DNA from: Lachnospiraceae bacterium
Lineage (GTDB): Bacteria > Bacillota_A > Clostridia > Lachnospirales > Lachnospiraceae
Assembly: GCA_024683935.1 (NCBI GenBank)
Contig: JAIKXV010000073.1
Span: forward strand, 50,937-114,936
DNA: 64,000 bases
Direction: 5' to 3'
A model generated the notes under the pieces. That model made no database searches, was not told the origin of the DNA, and worked only from the letters and a program-made list of their open reading frames with translations. The position numbers were made by a program, and so were the translations under genes. Below, one piece after another: positions 1 to 8,019 of this stretch. Positions within the stretch are counted from its first letter, which is position 1. Every line of letters starts with the position of its first letter.

Positions 1-1
1 T

Positions 2-1324
2 TATATACAGGTTCCGGGCGAGGACCGCTTTGTGTATCTGATAGATGCCCAGACACCGGATGATGATCCGGCAAATATCAGCACTCCCGGAGATGTATAT
101 GAATATGAGGAATCGGACTACGAATACTTCGTCCCCGATATAAAGGCGAAGAAAGCTTCTGACCAACTGATACTGGGACCCGATGTGGGTTACGGGCGCC
201 TCCTTTCCGTATGGGCTCCGATCTTTGATTCCAACGGTGAGATGGTAGCCATGGTGGATGCTGACTATGTGCTCTCCGAGATAAACCCCATTATTAACAG
301 GAATATCATAAAGATCGCATTGGTGGAAGTGTTCTGTATCCTTGCAGTCGTATTGCTTATGGTCTTTATTTTACGCTCCCTCGTAATAAGACCCATTACC
401 AGCCTTTCGGATATTGTGAGCTCCTATGAGCACGGAGAACTGGTAGAGGATATCTCTATATTTGATAAAAATAACGATGAGATCACAACCCTGGCCTATT
501 CCTTCAGGGATATGACAGTGCGTATAGAGGAGTATATCCGGGATCTCACCATTGTTACTGCGGAGAAGGAGCGTATCGGAGCTGAGCTTAATGTAGCGAC
601 AAAGATACAGGCGGATATGCTGCCCCGTATCTTCCCTCCTTTCCCTGAAAGGACTGAGTTCGAACTTTTTGCTTCCATGAATCCCGCGAAGGAAGTGGGC
701 GGAGATTTCTACGATTACTTCCTGATAGATGATGATCATTTGGGATTTGTAATGGCGGACGTTTCCGGAAAGGGTGTTCCCGCGGCGCTATTCATGGTCA
801 TTGCAAAGACTCTGATAAAGAACAGGGCCCTTATGGGGGACAAGCCCGGACCCGGGGAGATCCTTGCCTATGCCAATGAACAGCTCTGTGAAGGAAATGA
901 CGCCGAGCTCTTCGTTACCGTATGGCTCGGAATATTTACGATATCAACCGGACATGTGCAGTACTCCAGCGCCGGTCATGAATATCCTGTTTATTACAGG
1001 AATAATAAGGGATTTGACCTTGAAAAGGAGAAACATGGTCCTCCGGTTGCTACAATGGAAGGACTTCGTTTCAGGGAGCATGAGACTGTGCTGCAGAAGG
1101 GTGAGATGATCTTCCTTTACACAGACGGAGTTACGGAAGCTACCAGCGAGCACACCGAGCTCTTCGGAGAAGACAGGCTTGTGGAATCCCTTAATAAGTA
1201 TTCGGGTGAAAATGTGGAAGACATCCTGAAGAATCTGAGAAAAGACATAGACGAATTTGTCGGCGATGCACCGCAGTTCGATGATATTACTATGTTCTGC
1301 TTAAAGTATAACGGTAATGAGTAA
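2..1324 (+). CDS. PP2C/SpoIIE-family serine phosphatase with membrane sensor region (5' partial)
   Basis: The frame is open to the left edge, so the N-terminus lies outside the window; an internal GTG at 32 is unlikely to be the true start. Visible order: the end of an extracytoplasmic sensor region, one membrane helix (about residues 90-115 counted from 32), a HAMP-like segment with RPITSL, a short coiled coil, then an RsbU/SpoIIE phosphatase domain. The metal-binding and catalytic signatures are present: GGDFYDYF, DVSGKG, YTDGVTEA and QFDDIT. Family members dephosphorylate Ser/Thr on anti-sigma-factor antagonists, so this is probably a membrane sensor controlling a partner-switching cascade. 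The stop overlaps the next gene by 8 bases, implying translational coupling with a BMP lipoprotein. Domain assignment is secure; ligand and target are unknown. Confidence 0.9.
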   Translation, partial: YIQVPGEDRFVYLIDAQTPDDDPANISTPGDVYEYEESDYEYFVPDIKAKKASDQLILGPDVGYGRLLSVWAPIFDSNGEMVAMVDADYVLSEINPIINRNIIKIALVEVFCILAVVLLMVFILRSLVIRPITSLSDIVSSYEHGELVEDISIFDKNNDEITTLAYSFRDMTVRIEEYIRDLTIVTAEKERIGAELNVATKIQADMLPRIFPPFPERTEFELFASMNPAKEVGGDFYDYFLIDDDHLGFVMADVSGKGVPAALFMVIAKTLIKNRALMGDKPGPGEILAYANEQLCEGNDAELFVTVWLGIFTISTGHVQYSSAGHEYPVYYRNNKGFDLEKEKHGPPVATMEGLRFREHETVLQKGEMIFLYTDGVTEATSEHTELFGEDRLVESLNKYSGENVEDILKNLRKDIDEFVGDAPQFDDITMFCLKYNGNE

Positions 1325-2465
1325 AAAGATATTCGGTATTACAAAACGCTTTTTTCCCATTCTGATGGCCTTGTCTTTAACAGGCTGCGCCTTTGCGGAA
1401 GAGAACAGCACCGCGATCGTAAAGACCTGGGAGCCTGAGAAAGGGGCTGTCGCCGAGGCTGTCGATTCTTCGGGGAGTGATGAGGGCGAAGGCTCTTCTG
1501 ACTATGACCTCACAAAGAAGATCGGAATGGTGACGGATATAGGAGGTGTCGATGATGCCTCCTTTAATCAGAGCGCCTGGGAGGGCTTAAGCTCATTAAG
1601 CAAAAAAACCGGCGTTGCCACCACCTATGAGGAAACCATAGGGGATAAGACATTTTCAGAGAATTTCCAGAAGATCATAGACGACGGATCCACGCTCTGC
1701 TGGGGTATAGGCTATGCATCCGCGGATGCGCTTCTTGAAGCATCCCGGAAAAATCCCAATGTTAATTTTTCGGTTATTGACAGCTCATACGAGAATACTC
1801 CCTCCAATGTGACCGGAGTTACTTTCCGGGCGGAGGAGCCTTCCTTTATCGTGGGCTACATTGCAGCCACGGCCACCAAGACCGGAAGGATAGGCTTCGT
1901 GGGCGGTATTCACGGAGAGATCATTGACCAGTTCGAGTACGGATACCGCGCCGGCGTGGACTATGCTTCAAATGTATACGGAAAAAAGGTGGAAATCGAT
2001 ATAGAGTACGCGGACAGTTTTTCTGATGATGTAAAGGGAAAAGAGATAGCGGAGCGGATGTTCCGGGACGGATCCGATATAGTTTTCCATGCTGCGGGAG
2101 CAACGGGGATCGGAGTTATCGAAGCCGCAAAGGAAGCGGGGTGTTACGCAATAGGCGTAGACCGGGACCAGTCTGATCTCGCTCCCGACAATGTGCTGAC
2201 ATCCGCGATGAAGTTTGTAAATGTGGCGATAGAGAGGGTGTCGGATTCCTATCTGAAGAATGAGGAGATAGGGGGCAAGACCTTGAGCTTCGGATTTACC
2301 GAGGGTGCAGTGGGCATACCTGAAAACCACAGCAATTACAGGGATGAGATCTATGACGCTGCCCTTGTTGTTATCGATATGATAGAATCCGGGGATCTGG
2401 ATCCCCCGGCAAATGAAGGTGAATATAATTTATTTTTAAAGGGAATGGAGGAAGACAATGGCTGA
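1317..2465 (+). CDS. BMP (Bmp/Med/TmpC) family substrate-binding lipoprotein
   Basis: A 382-residue lipoprotein. The signal peptide has a basic start, a hydrophobic core and the lipobox LTGC with Cys24, then a low-complexity acidic linker to about residue 65. The rest matches the periplasmic-binding fold of the BMP family: KIGMVTDIGGVDDASFNQ, a region resembling the nucleoside site (GIGYASADALLEA), and GRIGFVGGIHG. Relatives bind purine nucleosides for ABC importers, but no permease or ATPase gene is adjacent. It overlaps both the phosphatase gene upstream and the cysteine-cluster gene downstream by 8 bases. It could therefore deliver a ligand signal to the membrane phosphatase instead of feeding a transporter; that role is inference. 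Confidence 0.85.
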   Translation: MSKKIFGITKRFFPILMALSLTGCAFAEENSTAIVKTWEPEKGAVAEAVDSSGSDEGEGSSDYDLTKKIGMVTDIGGVDDASFNQSAWEGLSSLSKKTGVATTYEETIGDKTFSENFQKIIDDGSTLCWGIGYASADALLEASRKNPNVNFSVIDSSYENTPSNVTGVTFRAEEPSFIVGYIAATATKTGRIGFVGGIHGEIIDQFEYGYRAGVDYASNVYGKKVEIDIEYADSFSDDVKGKEIAERMFRDGSDIVFHAAGATGIGVIEAAKEAGCYAIGVDRDQSDLAPDNVLTSAMKFVNVAIERVSDSYLKNEEIGGKTLSFGFTEGAVGIPENHSNYRDEIYDAALVVIDMIESGDLDPPANEGEYNLFLKGMEEDNG

Positions 2466-3483
2466 GATTATTAGGGAAAAACCGAAGTTCTATGATGATT
2501 ACCTCTGTGACAGCAAGGCCTGCATAGACGTTTGCTGCAATGCCTGGATCATTCCGATGGATAAAAGGGCTGCCGATCTCTACAACAATTACCCCGGGGA
2601 AACCGGAGAGTATTTAAGGCAGAACATCATGCATAATGACAAGGGGGAATGGTTCATTAAGCTCCATGAAAACGGACGCTGTCCATTCCTTACCGATAAT
2701 GATCTCTGCGGTGCACGTTTAAAGGCGGGTGAAGACGCCCAGATAAAGATATGCGAGGTCTATCCCAGGGAAAGGGATATAAAGGCCGGATACTATATGC
2801 TTGACACCCTTATGCTGTCCTGCAGTGAGGTGGCAAGGCTTTTTTATGAGAAATCCGGAGAACGGCTGGAATTCGTTAGAAGCGTTGAAAAGAATGATGA
2901 GGAGGAGATAAGTCCGGAGCTTAAGGAAAGAACGGACAGGCTCCTTGCTTTCAGGGACGGTATGGTGGAAGCCATTCAGGACGGCGCCTTTGATAAAAAC
3001 CTTTTTGAAGTAAGGGAAATGCCTGAAACCGTGAAGGGCATACTTGAAGACACCATTTATTTTGAGAATAATTTAAGGTCGGAAGAGGTATTTGCGAAGG
3101 TGCGGGAGCTTCTTCCCGAGTCGGACAAGCTTCTTGATGACTTTATAAAGGATGTTCCGGAGCTTAAAAAATGGATACGGAAGACTGCAGCTTTCTTTGC
3201 CCACAGAAATCTCCTGGATACCTTCCAGGACGGAAGCATAGAGGGACCCCTTATGTCGGTATTCCGTTCCGCTCATTTACTTATGCTGATAGCCCTTGCC
3301 ATATATAAGGAAAAGGGAAGCTTTGACGTAGATGCGATGATAGAGAGCGTTCATATCTTCGGAAATATCTATATCATTTCCATGCACAATATTTCTCTCC
3401 TTAAAGAGGTGAGGAACAGGGTACAGGATAAGGAGTATACGGACGGCGAAAATTCCGAGATGAGACCTTATCTTTACCCTTAA
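2458..3483 (+). CDS. FliB/YkgJ-type cysteine-cluster protein (often annotated flagellin lysine-N-methylase)
   Basis: A 341-residue soluble protein. Near the N-terminus lies a cluster Cys17-x4-Cys22-x3-Cys26-Cys27, followed by GRCPFL, a Cys in DLCGARL and a Cys in IKICEVYPR. This arrangement is typical of the CxxCxxCC (YkgJ/FliB) family, thought to bind iron or zinc. Long clostridial members are commonly named flagellin lysine-N-methylase after Salmonella FliB. No flagellar structural gene is adjacent, so the substrate is open. The start ATG overlaps the upstream stop by 8 bases, making it the third gene of a coupled unit with the phosphatase and the BMP lipoprotein. The fold-level call is good; the enzymatic name is uncertain. 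Confidence 0.75.
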   Translation: MAEIIREKPKFYDDYLCDSKACIDVCCNAWIIPMDKRAADLYNNYPGETGEYLRQNIMHNDKGEWFIKLHENGRCPFLTDNDLCGARLKAGEDAQIKICEVYPRERDIKAGYYMLDTLMLSCSEVARLFYEKSGERLEFVRSVEKNDEEEISPELKERTDRLLAFRDGMVEAIQDGAFDKNLFEVREMPETVKGILEDTIYFENNLRSEEVFAKVRELLPESDKLLDDFIKDVPELKKWIRKTAAFFAHRNLLDTFQDGSIEGPLMSVFRSAHLLMLIALAIYKEKGSFDVDAMIESVHIFGNIYIISMHNISLLKEVRNRVQDKEYTDGENSEMRPYLYP

Positions 3484-3536
3484 TATTTAGTATAATAATC
3501 AGTAATGAGGGGAAGAGACTTCAAGGAGGATCCCGG

Positions 3537-4658
3537 ATGGAAAAGGCAAAGGTTTACTTCACCGATTTCAGGACTGTTATCGGCACCAGTCTGACAGAAA
3601 AGCTGCAGAAGCTCTGCCGCAAAGCAGGTATCGGCAATATCGATTTTGACGGCAGGTTTGTGGCGATAAAGATGCATTTCGGAGAACTCGGCAATCTCTC
3701 CTTTATACGCCCGAATTACGTTAAGGCCGTAGCTGACCTTATCAAGGAATTCGGCGGAAAGCCCTTTATCACCGACTGCAATACCCTGTATCCAGGAAGC
3801 CGGAAGAATGCGATAGACCATCTCTATAACGCAGAGCTTAACGGCTTTAACTACATGACCACGGGATGCCACACGATAATCGCTGACGGCCTGAAGGGTA
3901 CGGATGAGGCGACGGTTGAGATCCCGGGCGGCGAATACTGCAAGGAAGCCTATATCGGAAGAGCGCTCTATGATGCGGACATCATCATTTCCCTGAACCA
4001 CTTCAAGGGCCACGAGATGACCGGATTTGGCGGCGCCATAAAGAATCTCGGAATGGGCGGAGGCAGCCGTGCCGGAAAGATGCAGCAGCATAGTGACGGA
4101 AAGCCTTCGGTTAATCCGGACCGCTGCAGGAACTGTAAGAAATGCGCCAGTGAATGCGGTTCCGATGCGATAAGCTATGAAAGCGGCAAGGCGGTAATAG
4201 ACCAGGATATCTGCAAGGGCTGCGGACGCTGCATAGGAGCCTGCGTATTTGACGCGATAAGCGCCAATGAGGATACGGCTCTTGAATCCCTCTGTGCGAA
4301 GATGGCTGAATATACTGCGGCTGTTATAAAGGATAAGCCTGCATTCCATATAAGCCTTATTATGGATGTATCACCGAACTGCGACTGTCACGGGGAAAAT
4401 GACGCTCCTATCCTGCCCAATATAGGGATGCTGGCAAGCTTCGATCCCGTTGCGATCGACCAGGCGGCTGCGGATCTCTGCCAGAAGGCGGAGCCGGTAA
4501 GGAACAGCCAGCTGGGAGATAATCTGGCAAGGCCGGACTGGCACCACCATCACGATCATTTCCTTGACAGCAACCCGAACATACGCTGGAAGGAAACCCT
4601 CGCCCACGGTGAAAAGATCGGGATAGGGAGCAGGGAATACGAACTTATCACGATGTGA
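3537..4658 (+). CDS. DUF362 domain protein with two 4Fe-4S clusters
   Basis: A 373-residue protein with a good ribosome site (AAGGAGG about 8 bases before ATG). Residues about 1-190 and 270-370 form a DUF362 region (KMHFGELGNLSFIRP, FITDCNTLYPG, HFKGHEMTGFGGAIKNLGMG). Between them sits a bacterial ferredoxin-type insert with two Cx2Cx2Cx3C motifs, CRNCKKCASEC and CKGCGRCIGAC, each expected to bind a [4Fe-4S] cluster. Members are common in strict anaerobes and presumed to be electron carriers or redox enzymes; no reaction is established. A histidine-rich stretch (HHHHDH) lies near the C-terminus. It stands 53 bases after the preceding gene and may form its own unit. Confidence 0.85.
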   Translation: MEKAKVYFTDFRTVIGTSLTEKLQKLCRKAGIGNIDFDGRFVAIKMHFGELGNLSFIRPNYVKAVADLIKEFGGKPFITDCNTLYPGSRKNAIDHLYNAELNGFNYMTTGCHTIIADGLKGTDEATVEIPGGEYCKEAYIGRALYDADIIISLNHFKGHEMTGFGGAIKNLGMGGGSRAGKMQQHSDGKPSVNPDRCRNCKKCASECGSDAISYESGKAVIDQDICKGCGRCIGACVFDAISANEDTALESLCAKMAEYTAAVIKDKPAFHISLIMDVSPNCDCHGENDAPILPNIGMLASFDPVAIDQAAADLCQKAEPVRNSQLGDNLARPDWHHHHDHFLDSNPNIRWKETLAHGEKIGIGSREYELITM

Positions 4659-4733
4659 CGGATGAGTCAGCATCATGTTAAAGGTGTTGAAAAAAAGACA
4701 GAAAGATCAATTATTACGGGAGTAGAAAAAACT

Positions 4734-5522
4734 ATGGAAGAAAACAAAATCGAAGAAGTAAAAAATACAGAGCAGAAGAGGGGCGGTTCATCACCGGTCT
4801 CTGCGATATGTATCGCTCTTGCGGTGGTGATAAGCAGCGCTATCCTGTCCTACGGATTTGTTTATTACAAGACCAGCGGCGATAATGACATAAAGGCCAC
4901 CGGTTCTGCGTCCGTTGACTTTGAGTCGGACATGATAGTATGGCGCGGAAACTTTTCCCAGGAGGCCGGCACTTCCAGGATAGCCTATGAAAAGATAAAG
5001 AGCGATGCCGATATAGTAAAGGACTACCTCCGTAAGCAGGGACTGTCCGACAAAGAGATAGTTTTCAGCTCTGTTGACGTAAGCCGTACCACAGAGGACA
5101 GGTATAATGACGAAGGAAACTTCATCGGTTCATATTACACGGGCTATAAGCTTACCCAGTCCATTACGGTTACATCGGAAAAGATAGATGCTGTGGAGGA
5201 GATCTCCCGCAATATCTCAACCCTTATTGAATCCGGAGTGGAGCTCGAGTCCTGGTCTCCCGAATACTATAAGACCAACCTGGATGACGTAAAGATGGAG
5301 CTTATCGGCAGAGCCACAGAGAATGCCAGGGAGAGGATAGACATTATGGCCAGGGGCACCGGCGCAAAGGTCGGAAGGCTTAAGAATTCCGAGCTCGGAG
5401 TCATACAGATCACTCCGATGAATTCCGGCACTTCTTCCTATACTTATGACGGAGCCTTTGACACCAGTTCAAGGTATAAGACCGCAACCATTACGGTAAG
5501 ACTTGACTATGCGGTAAAATAA
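4734..5522 (+). CDS. SIMPL-domain (DUF541) membrane-anchored protein
   Basis: About 262 residues from ATG 4734. An in-frame ATG at 4662 would add 24 residues, but it has no good ribosome site, whereas GGGAG precedes 4734. After a charged N-tail there is one membrane helix (about residues 22-42), then a SIMPL domain facing outside (IKATGSASVDF..., repeated alternating strands, C-terminal TATITVRLDYAVK). SIMPL proteins form oligomeric rings in some bacteria; their cell role is poorly defined. It follows the DUF362 gene by about 75 bases. No catalytic motif is visible, so I give no enzymatic function. Confidence 0.8.
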   Translation: MEENKIEEVKNTEQKRGGSSPVSAICIALAVVISSAILSYGFVYYKTSGDNDIKATGSASVDFESDMIVWRGNFSQEAGTSRIAYEKIKSDADIVKDYLRKQGLSDKEIVFSSVDVSRTTEDRYNDEGNFIGSYYTGYKLTQSITVTSEKIDAVEEISRNISTLIESGVELESWSPEYYKTNLDDVKMELIGRATENARERIDIMARGTGAKVGRLKNSELGVIQITPMNSGTSSYTYDGAFDTSSRYKTATITVRLDYAVK

Positions 5523-5615
5523 ATCCGTAAGCCGGGGCTGATAAAAGAGGTGTTATCCTTAGCGTCAGTGAAGGAACTCAGAGTATTTAGTGTATTAAAG
5601 CAATAAAGTTTTATA

Positions 5616-5644
5616 TTGACATCTTCCGCCAAACACTTTAGAAT
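5616..5644 (+). promoter_or_regulatory. Sigma-A-type promoter upstream of the liv operon
   Basis: TTGACA at 5616-5621, a 17-base spacer and TAGAAT at 5639-5644: nearly a consensus vegetative promoter in the 261-base gap before livK. Predicted start is about 5651, about 130 bases before livK. The strong hairpin with a T-run at 5681-5715 lies inside the predicted transcript. Confidence 0.7.
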
Positions 5645-5680
5645 TACAAATGGTTTTGTGCATTATTAGCGGATATGACA

Positions 5681-5715
5681 AGGGCGTCGGTGCAGGGTGC
5701 ACTGACGTCTTTTTT
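5681..5715 (+). terminator. Intrinsic terminator or attenuator in the livK leader
   Basis: Arms 5683-5694 and 5698-5709 (right arm TGCACTGACGTC) pair over 12 bases with two G-T wobbles around a 3-base loop, followed directly by six Ts (5710-5715). It could end transcription from upstream. However, a strong promoter sits just before it and no clear promoter follows, so it may instead attenuate livKHMGF or end a transcript of about 65 bases. Confidence 0.75.
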
Positions 5716-5783
5716 GTGGGTTATCACAGCCTTGCCATTATCCGGTGCAGAACCGGGATTAAAAACTTAAGGAGGATTAAGTT

Positions 5784-6977
5784 ATGAAAAGATTGATAGC
5801 AGTCGTGCTTACAGGCGTTATGACACTCGGCCTCGCTGCCTGCGGAGCTGCAGGCGGTGCTGCAGGTGCCGGCGGAGCAGGTTCCGATACGATAAGGATC
5901 GGTGTATTCGAGCCCTCCACAGGAGATTCAGCATCAGGCGGAAAGAAGGAGATCCTCGGAATGCAGTATGCAAATTCCGAGACACCTACCGTTGAAGCAG
6001 GCGGAAAGACTTATAAAGTAGAGCTTGTTTATGCAGATAACGGTTCATCTGCAGATAAGGCTCCCTCAGCTGCATCTGAGCTTGTCGGCAAGGACGTTTC
6101 CCTTGTGCTCGGTTCCTACGGTTCCGGCGTATCAATGGCAGGCGGCCCCAAGTTTGAAGAAGCAGGTCTTGCAGCTATCGGCGTAACATGTACAAACCCC
6201 AATGTTACTGCAGGAAATGACTACTATTTCAGAATATGCTTCCTTGATAATTTCCAGGCTGACGTTCTCGCAAACTTCGCTATGGATAAGTTCTCCGCTA
6301 AGAAGGCATACTGCCTCGGTGAAAACGGAAACGAATACGATCAGGGTCTGGTAGCTTTCTTCACACAGGTATTTGAAGGAGCAGGCGGAGAGGTTATTTC
6401 CGACTCCTTCCCTACAAACAACTCTGACTTCACTTCTTACCTCAACAAGGCTAAGAGCGAAGGCGCAGACGTTATCTTCACCCCTGTTTCCATCGCATAT
6501 GCAAAGCAGATCATGGAGCAGGCAGCATCACTTGATATAGGCATTCCTTTCCTCGGATCCGATACTCTTGATGACAACATGGTTCTCGAGGCAACAAAGG
6601 ATACCAACCTTCAGCTCTATGTATCAACCTTCTATCAGGAAGGCGGTTCCGACAAGTTCGATAAGGGCATCAAGGATTATATCAACAGCAATTCAGACGC
6701 TATGACCGCAAACGGCGGAAACGACACCATCTCAGCTGTTACAGCCATGGGTTATGACGCTTACTATGTTGCCCTTGAAGCTATCAAGGCTGCAGGAAGC
6801 GGCGACAAGGCAGCCATAAAGGGTGCTATCCCCTCTGTAAAGTGGGACGGAGTTTCAGGCTCCATAGCCTTTGATGAAATAGGTGATGCTGTTCGTGATA
6901 CCGCTTACATCAAGACTGCTGACACATCAACAGGCACCTGGGCATTTGAGAAAGTACAGACCGGATCAGCCAAATAA
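5784..6977 (+). CDS. livK: Branched-chain amino acid ABC transporter substrate-binding lipoprotein
   Basis: A 397-residue lipoprotein of the Leu/Ile/Val-binding (Peripla_BP_6) family. A classical lipobox LAAC places the lipidated Cys at position 20, followed by an Ala/Gly-rich linker. The binding fold starts at TIRIGVFEPSTGDSASGGKKEILGMQYA and includes the hinge and ligand regions LVLGSYGSGVSMAGGP and FRICFLDNFQADVLANF. The start has a strong GGAGG site. It is the first gene of a complete LIV-type importer and delivers substrate to LivHM on the outer face of the membrane. A stable stem-loop after its stop probably lets it be made in excess over the permeases. Transport of leucine, isoleucine or valine is inferred from family and from leuCD downstream; other amides or amino acids are possible. 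Confidence 0.9.
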   Translation: MKRLIAVVLTGVMTLGLAACGAAGGAAGAGGAGSDTIRIGVFEPSTGDSASGGKKEILGMQYANSETPTVEAGGKTYKVELVYADNGSSADKAPSAASELVGKDVSLVLGSYGSGVSMAGGPKFEEAGLAAIGVTCTNPNVTAGNDYYFRICFLDNFQADVLANFAMDKFSAKKAYCLGENGNEYDQGLVAFFTQVFEGAGGEVISDSFPTNNSDFTSYLNKAKSEGADVIFTPVSIAYAKQIMEQAASLDIGIPFLGSDTLDDNMVLEATKDTNLQLYVSTFYQEGGSDKFDKGIKDYINSNSDAMTANGGNDTISAVTAMGYDAYYVALEAIKAAGSGDKAAIKGAIPSVKWDGVSGSIAFDEIGDAVRDTAYIKTADTSTGTWAFEKVQTGSAK

Positions 6978-7002
6978 TACTGTTTAGCTGAACCTGTCTG
7001 AC

Positions 7003-7046
7003 GCACCCGGCTGATCAAATCGTATTTCGTAAGATGAGCCGGGTGC
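7003..7046 (+). repeat. Stem-loop between livK and livH
   Basis: GCACCCGGCT (7003-7012) and AGCCGGGTGC (7037-7046) are perfect inverted repeats around a 24-base loop, with no T-run after. Such hairpins after binding-protein genes usually protect the 3' end of the first cistron and allow more binding protein than permease; this function is inferred. Confidence 0.75.
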
Positions 7047-7115
7047 CTATACATGTTAGTTATCATACGTCATTTGCGGTGCCGCAGGTGACTGAAGGAA
7101 AGAATAATAATCATT

Positions 7116-8003
7116 ATGGAATATGTAATCTCCGTACTGCTTTCCGGCATTTCTGTCGGAGGGCAGTACGCCCTTATTGCAATCGGATATACTCTGGTTT
7201 ACGGAATCTTACGTCTCATCAACTTTGCACACGGTGACGTGTTCATGGTGGCGGGACTGATGGGCATCTATTTTACAGCGGTACTGCCCATATCGGTTTC
7301 ACTTCCGCTGGTTATAATCCTTACGGTTCTTCTGGGATTCACCATTGAAAGAGTCGCATATAAGCCCCTGCGTGATGCGCCCCGTATGTCGGTAATGATA
7401 TCGGCTATCGGAGTGAGCTATCTCCTGCAGAACACGGCCACCTATGTGACAGGCGGACAGCCCATGACCTATCCCACGATCCCCTTCCTTTCCGGAACGG
7501 TGGATGTGGCGGGAACCCAGACCAAATGGGTCGTAATACTCACCCCCATACTGGTGCTCACCCTTGTGGTGCTGCTGTCACTCCTTATCAACCGCACAAA
7601 GATCGGAATGGCCATGCGTGCGGTTTCCAAGGATTTTGAAACCAGCCGTCTGATGGGTATCAGGATCAACAGCGTGATCTCGGTTACTTTTATAATCGGA
7701 TCTGCCCTGGCAGCCGTCGGATCGATCCTTTTCTTCACAAATTATCCGGCCATTACTCCCATGGCAGGTGCCATGCCCGGACTTAAAGCCTTCGTGGCTG
7801 CGGTATTCGGCGGCATCGGTTCCATACCCGGAGCCGTTATAGGCGCTTTCATAATCGGAATATGCGAGACCATAATCAAGGGTCTTCCTTCTTCCTGGGA
7901 TGTGTCGGTATTTTCCGATGCCTTTACCTTCGCCCTTCTGATACTGATACTGGTATTCAAGCCTCAGGGGCTTTTCGGTGAAGCGGCAACGGATAAAGTC
8001 TGA
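7116..8003 (+). CDS. livH: Branched-chain amino acid ABC transporter permease LivH
   Basis: A 295-residue polytopic membrane protein with about eight hydrophobic helices. It shows LivH hallmarks: GGQYALIAIGYTLVYGILR at the N-terminus, INFAHGDVFM, and the conserved cytoplasmic loop AMRAVSKDFETSRLMGI that contacts the ATPase, followed by FGGIGSIPGAVIGAF. It pairs with LivM to form the channel. An AAGGAAAG site lies upstream of ATG. It is part of livKHMGF; its stop is 16 bases before livM. Confidence 0.93.
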   Translation: MEYVISVLLSGISVGGQYALIAIGYTLVYGILRLINFAHGDVFMVAGLMGIYFTAVLPISVSLPLVIILTVLLGFTIERVAYKPLRDAPRMSVMISAIGVSYLLQNTATYVTGGQPMTYPTIPFLSGTVDVAGTQTKWVVILTPILVLTLVVLLSLLINRTKIGMAMRAVSKDFETSRLMGIRINSVISVTFIIGSALAAVGSILFFTNYPAITPMAGAMPGLKAFVAAVFGGIGSIPGAVIGAFIIGICETIIKGLPSSWDVSVFSDAFTFALLILILVFKPQGLFGEAATDKV

Positions 8004-8019
8004 GAGTGGAGAATTATCA

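Noticed and set aside
3480..4349. A 289-codon open frame on the minus strand
   Set aside because: It lies antisense to the well-supported DUF362 gene, has no recognisable motif or ribosome site, and reads as a codon-bias shadow.
5650..5787. A 45-codon leader frame before livK, rich in Val/Ile/Leu and overlapping the livK ATG
   Set aside because: Its ATG falls at the predicted transcript start with no ribosome site, and its reading runs through the hairpin; a leader peptide is not supported, though the frame being open is curious.
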